This document shows, one piece after another, positions 45,226 to 49,806 of a DNA stretch of 49,806 bases; position 1 is the first letter of the stretch, and the number at the start of each line of letters is the position of its first letter. The position numbers and the translations under genes were made by a program. Origin of the DNA: Candidatus Burkholderia verschuerenii (GTDB lineage: Bacteria; Pseudomonadota; Gammaproteobacteria; Burkholderiales; Burkholderiaceae); contig NZ_LFJJ01000016.1 in assembly GCF_001189365.1 (NCBI RefSeq), forward strand, positions 1 to 49,806, written 5' to 3'. Below the pieces are notes generated by a model. It did no database searches. It worked only from the letters and a program-made list of their open reading frames with translations, and had not been told where the DNA came from.

Positions 45226-47082
45226 TCACGCCCGCAACTTGCGATACACCGTCGTGCGCGACACGCCCAACGCGCGCGCCGCCGCCGATACGTTGCCGCC
45301 GTGCGCCTGCATCGCGGCGGCGACCGCGCTGGCTTCGATATCGGCGAGACGCGCATCGGCGGATGCGTGGGGCTGCGCCGGATCGGCGAGCGATGCATCG
45401 TTCAGTTCATCGACGAAATCGCGCGGCAGATGCGTCACGCGGATGAAGGCATCGTGCTCGTCGAGCATCGCATACGCGGTGCGCAGCACGTTGCTCAGTT
45501 GCCGGAAGTTGCCCGGCCAGCGATGCCGCTCGAACAGTTCGAGCACGTCCGCATCGATGCTCACGGCGCGGCCTTCCGCGCATTCGGTGCGCAGAATCCG
45601 GTTGACGACCGCGCGCAGATCGGTGCGCTCGCGCAGCGGCGGCAAGGTCAGCGACAAACCGTTCACGCGATAGTAAAGATCCTCGCGAAACTCGCCGCAC
45701 GCCACCTGCTCGCGCAGCTTGCGATTGCTCGCGCAGATCAGCGTGAAATCGACCGGCACCGCGCGCGCCGCGCCGAGCGGCTCGACCACGCGCTCCTGCA
45801 ACACGCGCAACAGACGGCTTTGCAGGCTCAGCGGCATATCGCCGATTTCATCGAGGAACAGCGTGCCGCCGTTCGCCTGCACGATCTTGCCCGCCGCGCC
45901 GCGTTTGGCCGCGCCGGTGAAGGCGCCCTGCACGTAGCCGGAGAGTTCGCTTTCGATCAGCGTCTCCGGCAGCGACGCGCAATTCACCGCGACGAACGGC
46001 CCCGCGCTGCGCGGCGAATCGCGATGGATCGCGCGCGCGAGCATTTCCTTGCCCGCGCCGGTTTCACCGCCGATCAGAATCGGGATGTTCTTGCCGATGA
46101 CCTTGCGCACGCGCATCACGACGTCCTGCATCTGGGCGTCGCCCGTGCAGAGTTCGGCGAGGCTCGACTGCGCGGGCGGCGCGACGACCGCCGTGCTGCT
46201 CGAATGCGTCGCGGCGCGCGCGTGAAACTCCACGGTCGCGAATACGCCGACGCCGCTATATAGTTCGAAGCGACGCGCCGGTTCGCCCGCGCGCGCGATG
46301 AGATCGTCCGTCGTCACGCCGAATAGCGACGACAGCGTCTGCACCCGCAGATGTCCGAGCTCCAGCCCAAGCTGAAACTGCGCGCTGCGATTCGCGGACA
46401 AGAGCCGCCCGTCGAGATCGAATACGGCGATGCCTTCCATCAGCGTGCCGATAAACTCCGGACGGCTATGAAAATGGATGCGCAGGCCATCGGTGAACGT
46501 GCTTGCGATCAACCGGTTTTCGATCATCTGACCGGACATCTTGACGAGCGCCATCGTGTGCTGGTGATAGCCGCGCCGGTCGCCGGTGACGTCGAGCACG
46601 CCGCCGAGATTGCCGAGCGGATCGAGAATCGGCACGCTCGAGCACGTGAGAAAGTGATTGGCGCGCAGATAGTGCTGATCGCCGTGCACGGTGACGGCTT
46701 CGCGCGCCGCGATGGTCGTGCCGATTGCGTTCGTGCCCTGATGCTCCTCGCTCCACACCGCGCCCGCCCGCAGCGCGACCTTTTGCGCGCGCGCCAGAAA
46801 ATCGTCGTCGCCGAGCGAATGCAGGATCAGGCCGCTCGCGTCGGTCAGCGCGATCATGCTGTGCGTATTGGCGATCTGCGCGTAGAGCGTTTCCATCACC
46901 GGCAGCGCGTGCGCCCATAAGGCGCGGCTCTCGTCGAGCTTGACGGACAACTCCGGTCCGCTCAGGACGGAGTAGTCCGGACGCATCGTCGCGAACAGGC
47001 CGAAGGTGGCCGAACGCCCGTGCGACGCGTGAATGACGTCGTGCTGCGCGTGTCGCAAAGACGCGCCGATGGCATGCTGCAT
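45226..47082 (-). CDS. Sigma-54-dependent activator, AcoR-like
   Basis: A 618-residue enhancer-binding protein. The N-terminal GAF-type sensor carries SEEHQGTNAIGTTIAAREAV, typical of the AcoR group, followed by a PAS-like segment. The AAA+ domain has Walker A GGETGAGKEMLA, the sigma-54 contact loop GAFTGA in GYVQGAFTGAAKRG, Walker B GTLFLDEIGD and an arginine finger region WPGNFRQLSN. A Fis-type HTH (NVSAAARALGVSRTTVYRKL) ends the protein. AcoR-type regulators switch on acetoin, alcohol or aldehyde oxidation genes, but none lies beside it. GetR-like choice of target cannot be made. The gene is intact and monocistronic. Confidence 0.92.
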   Translation of the reverse strand: MQHAIGASLRHAQHDVIHASHGRSATFGLFATMRPDYSVLSGPELSVKLDESRALWAHALPVMETLYAQIANTHSMIALTDASGLILHSLGDDDFLARAQKVALRAGAVWSEEHQGTNAIGTTIAAREAVTVHGDQHYLRANHFLTCSSVPILDPLGNLGGVLDVTGDRRGYHQHTMALVKMSGQMIENRLIASTFTDGLRIHFHSRPEFIGTLMEGIAVFDLDGRLLSANRSAQFQLGLELGHLRVQTLSSLFGVTTDDLIARAGEPARRFELYSGVGVFATVEFHARAATHSSSTAVVAPPAQSSLAELCTGDAQMQDVVMRVRKVIGKNIPILIGGETGAGKEMLARAIHRDSPRSAGPFVAVNCASLPETLIESELSGYVQGAFTGAAKRGAAGKIVQANGGTLFLDEIGDMPLSLQSRLLRVLQERVVEPLGAARAVPVDFTLICASNRKLREQVACGEFREDLYYRVNGLSLTLPPLRERTDLRAVVNRILRTECAEGRAVSIDADVLELFERHRWPGNFRQLSNVLRTAYAMLDEHDAFIRVTHLPRDFVDELNDASLADPAQPHASADARLADIEASAVAAAMQAHGGNVSAAARALGVSRTTVYRKLRA

Positions 47083-47172
47083 CGCCCTCTCCTTTTATCG
47101 TTTCGCCTGTCTCCTCAGCGAATGTAACACCGTCCGCGCGCACGGGTCGATGCGAGGAAGCGCGCATGCGCC

Positions 47173-47207
47173 GACGCCCGCGCGATGCAAAACATCGCGC
47201 GGGCGTC
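47173..47207 (-). terminator. Perfect 15-bp hairpin downstream of the DUF1328 gene
   Basis: GACGCCCGCGCGATG (47173-47187) pairs with 47193-47207 around a 5-base loop, 26 bases past the DUF1328 stop on the minus strand. It lacks a U-run, so it may be a Rho-assisted terminator or an RNA stability element. Confidence 0.5.
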
Positions 47208-47232
47208 GAAGAAAAGGACGTGGGAAGCGTCC

Positions 47233-47397
47233 TCAGAGTACCAGCGAACCCGCCGATATCGCGACGATCAGGAAGATGACGAACAGGATCGGGAAGATAA
47301 AGAAGCAGATTTTCGCGATGCCGGCCGCGCCGGACGACACACGCGTAAAGCCGAACAGGCCGGCAATGACCGCGAAAAGAATGGCAAGTTTGAGCAT
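47233..47397 (-). CDS. DUF1328 (UPF0391) small membrane protein
   Basis: A 54-residue hydrophobic protein starting MLKLAILFAVIAGLFGFTRV and ending AISAGSLVL, with two membrane helices. This matches the UPF0391/DUF1328 family of short inner-membrane proteins of unknown role. The start ATG 47397 is the family start. It is too short for most ORF filters but its sequence is fully typical. A strong hairpin follows. Confidence 0.88.
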   Translation of the reverse strand: MLKLAILFAVIAGLFGFTRVSSGAAGIAKICFFIFPILFVIFLIVAISAGSLVL

Positions 47398-47561
47398 GAC
47401 AGTTCCGTTTTTTGTTGTAGGTGTCGAACCTCACGCAAGCAGCGTGCCTTGGCCGCTTTTATGTGCGGGCGCTGATGGGGAAAACCGTTAGTTGCGCTTC
47501 AATCGCGATAAAAAAGCGGAAAGGTTCTTCCCGCTTTTTCTTGCGCGCCGCCGACGAACCG

Positions 47562-48703
47562 TCAGCGCACTTCCCGTGCGCGCCTGCTTCCCGTGACGAG
47601 CGACGACGCCGCCATGGCGGTGGCGCGCGTGCCCGCGCCGAGACGCTGCATCAACGGCTGGCGAGCTTGTGGCACGACCAGCAGCAACGAGATGGCGACT
47701 GCATCGGCGAGCAGGCCGGCCGGGACGTTGATCAGGCCATCGGTCATCGTGAACAGGATGGAATCGACCGTCAGCGAAATCACCGCGCTGGCAACGAAGC
47801 ACACCATCCCATCGCGCCCCACCGCGCCGACCCACGGCAAGCGATTGGCGATCTTCTTGACGATGCCATAGCGCGCCAGATTGGTCGCGAGCCACGCGAT
47901 CGCCAAAAAATTGACGACGCGCGCGCCGGCCAGATCGCGCTTGAAGGAACTGTCCAGCGGTGCCGGCAGCACCAGCAGCTTGTAATACGCCATGCCCGCA
48001 ATCAGCGCGACCGCGCCCGCGCTCACGGCCCAGCCGAACCGATGCGCGCTGATCCGCTGATACACCGGCTGGCAGCGCGCCAGCACGCCGAGCACGAACA
48101 TCAGCTGCCAGGCGGCCGGGTTGAAGTCCCACAGGTTGTCGTCGACGGACGGCATGTACTCGCCGATATCCGGCGCGCACGCCCACAGCAACAGGCTCAG
48201 GCCCAGCAGCATCCACGGCGACTTGCGCGCGAGCGGCAGCACGATCGGCACCGCCAGCGCGAACAGCGCGTACATCGGCAGCACGGCGGACAGATACGGC
48301 TGACGCTCGAAGGTCAGAATCTGCGCGACCGATGCCACCGGCTGCGCGATCAGGCTGTCCAGATCGTGCAGCGCGAGATTCGGCGCATGCCCGAACAGCG
48401 GACGCAGAACGAACGACGCGACCAGCATAAGCGCGGCCGTGACCAGAAAGGCGCGATAAATCTCGAAGGCGCGCTTGACGAAGCGCACGCGCGCGGCGCT
48501 TTCCGAGCGGCGCTGGGCCATCGACACATACGCCGTCGCGAAGCCGCCGAGGAACACGAACACTTCGGCGACATCGTTCAGCGCGACGAATGCAAGGTGA
48601 TGCGCGAAAGCATGCTGCCGCCGATGTGATCGACGACGATGATCAGCAGGACCAGTCCACGAAAGAAGTCCAGCTCGACAAGACGTTGCGGTTTATCCGA
48701 CAT
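47562..48703 (-). CDS. OpgC-like membrane acyltransferase, frameshift near the start
   Basis: A polytopic protein of about 380 residues with roughly ten helices, of the OpgC/acyltransferase-3 type. The first segment from ATG 48703 (MSDKPQRLVELDFFRGLVLL, then VVDHIGG) has the conserved Arg and the catalytic-type His of the family. The frame then slips near 48600 and resumes with LAFVALNDVAEVFVFLGGFA, the usual next motif. OpgC-family enzymes add succinyl groups to periplasmic glucans, but assignment to glucan is only by similarity. No opgGH genes are near. One base indel would account for the break, so the gene may be intact in the real genome. Confidence 0.8.
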
Positions 48704-48957
48704 GCGGCGAGTGTGTGAGGGTCTGCGGCGCAGACCGGTGTAAAGGACATCAACTCTGAGGAATGAGAGTTTACCCGTAAACGGGTCCGGCAATCTCGAA
48801 AAGAGATGCAAATATCCGTTTCAAATCCGCAGTTTGTGTTATTTACGCGTCAAGAATTTCCGTCCGGCTGCATGACGCCGAATTTCGTCTCATTGGTGTC
48901 TTAAAATTTTTTCAAATTCCTTTCATTTTTGACAACACTCACGCGGACCCGACGCCT
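48704..48957. other. Divergent promoter region upstream of terC
   Basis: AT-rich from 48900 to 48935, including a TTGACA at about 48930. No conserved riboswitch fold could be recognised; no gene is supported. Confidence 0.45.
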
Positions 48958-49684
48958 ATGGACTACTTCGTCACGCTTCTGACCGATCCCGCCGCCTGGG
49001 CCGCCTTAGCCACGCTCGTCGTGATGGAGGTCGTGCTCGGCATCGACAATCTGATTTTTATTTCGATCCTCACGAACAAGCTGCCCGAGGCGCATCGGGC
49101 GCGCACGCAGAAGCTGGGTATCGGGCTCGCGCTGGTGATGCGGCTCGCGCTGCTCGGCACCGTCGCGCTGATCGTGCGGCTGACGACGCCGATTTTCGAA
49201 CTTTTCGGGCACGGTTTTTCGTGGCGCGATCTGATTCTGCTGGCAGGCGGCGCGTTTCTGGTCTGGAAGGCGACGAGCGAAATCCATCATCACGTCGCGC
49301 ACGACGCGGACGACAAGCCGGGCAAGCAACTCACGCCCGTCTCGGCGATCGGCCAGATTCTGCTGCTCGATCTGGTGTTTTCAATCGACAGCATCGTGAC
49401 GGCGGTCGGCATGACCGAGCACATTCCGATCATGTTCGTCGCGGTGATCGCCGCCGTTTCGGTGATGATGTTCGCCGCCGGGCCGCTGTCGCGCTTCATC
49501 GAACGCAATCCGACCGTCGTGATGCTCGCGCTCGGCTTCCTGCTGGTGATCGGCATGACCGCTGGTCGCGGAGAGCTTCGGCACGCACGTTCCGAAGGGC
49601 TACATCTACGCGGCGATGGCGTTTTCAGCGCTGGTCGAAGGGCTGAACATGCTGTCGCGCCGTAGCAAGAAAAAGCCGGTCTAG
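48958..49684 (+). CDS. TerC-family membrane protein, frameshift near the 3' end
   Basis: An inner-membrane protein of about 240 residues with seven helices. TerC marks: [17 protein letters not shown] at the start and the repeated [20 protein letters not shown] with the acidic Asp residues of the metal site. Related proteins such as MeeY, MeeF and Alx export manganese, so metal export is likely. After FLLVIGMT (near 49560) an extra C shifts the frame; removing it gives [20 protein letters not shown] and the stop at 49682-49684. The expected ending is therefore encoded, and the break may be a homopolymer error. It is a single gene. Confidence 0.88.
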
Positions 49685-49806
49685 TGTTCCGTCCCAGAAA
49701 TAACTTTATATAAATCCAACATGTTCTATGATCGACTTATGGTGTGCGGGAGACGATCGTGGGACGTAAGGGAATCGAGGTTCTCGTGTCCAATCTGGAG
49801 CGAGAA
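49685..49806 (+). other. Right edge: AT-rich joint and partial unknown ORF
   Basis: The base composition changes sharply after the terC stop to AT-rich DNA (TTTATATAAATCC). An open frame begins with GTG at about 49759 (VGRKGIEVLVSNLERE) and runs out of the window. It may be the end of an insertion sequence or another gene; the fragment is too short to identify. Confidence 0.3.

Noticed and set aside
48704..48957. yybP-ykoY manganese riboswitch before terC
   Set aside because: Such riboswitches precede some terC/alx genes, but no matching conserved core could be seen in this leader.
1..49806. CRISPR array or cas genes
   Set aside because: No regularly spaced direct repeats and no Cas-like proteins were seen.

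Overview
High-GC DNA with the gene content and gene order style of Burkholderia sensu lato (Caballeronia/Paraburkholderia-like betaproteobacterium): PhoX phosphatase, LysR-flanked catabolic operons, CioA-type bd oxidase with a DUF2474 gene, WaaC, EutBC, AcoR-like activator. The genus is an inference from protein style; no rRNA lies in the window.

Layout. 1-3.3 kb: remnant of a dioxygenase ferredoxin reductase, a sugar-phosphate isomerase-like gene and a convergent GAF-PAS-PAS-GGDEF protein. 3.6-8.2 kb: phosphate-starvation phosphatase PhoX behind a three-repeat PHO-box-like element, a SnoaL-like secreted protein, a class A beta-lactamase and a LysR regulator. 8.3-12.4 kb: LysR-divergent operon (beta-hydroxyacid dehydrogenase, aldehyde dehydrogenase, DUF3100 membrane protein) and a small membrane protein. 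12.4-16.2 kb: tRNA-Val(GAC), then a zinc-limitation unit (ZnuD-like TonB receptor plus COG0523 GTPase) preceded by two Zur-like sites. 16.3-23.1 kb: an amino-acid decarboxylation/antiport block (gadB, aspD, two aspT copies and an aspD fragment), heavily rearranged. 23.1-27.3 kb: an apparently inverted segment that splits a periplasmic amino-acid binding protein in two and carries an M14 deacylase-like gene, a FucU/RbsD protein and a tri-heme cytochrome c. 27.4-37 kb: ChaA, diguanylate cyclase, OsmC, an unknown gene plus HEPN-like gene, FAD oxidoreductase, DsbA-like protein, PilZ/YcgR protein, WaaC, YpfJ-type metalloprotease. 37-45.2 kb: bd oxidase operon with an FNR-like box, UPF0718 permease, tRNA 2-selenouridine synthase, EutBC, a fimbrial protein. 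45.2-49.8 kb: AcoR-like sigma-54 activator, DUF1328 protein, OpgC-like acyltransferase, TerC, and the start of an unidentified element.

The strongest theme is gene decay. About thirteen genes carry frameshifts. Two genes carry in-frame nonsense codons at conserved positions (cydA one, eutB two), and several are truncated at clean rearrangement joints (VOC/gadB, aspT2, binding protein, possibly the HEPN-like gene). Some frameshifts sit in homopolymers or GC dinucleotide runs and could be sequencing errors, but the nonsense substitutions and joints cannot be explained that way. The pattern fits a lineage undergoing genome erosion, as known for host-restricted Burkholderia-type symbionts, mixed with possible assembly error. 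This lifestyle reading is inference.

Working together: PhoX supplies phosphate under starvation; ZnuD-like receptor and COG0523 GTPase handle zinc scarcity; gadB/aspD/aspT would consume protons and generate proton motive force; cydAB serves microaerobic respiration; two GAF-GGDEF proteins and a PilZ/YcgR protein form c-di-GMP signalling and output.
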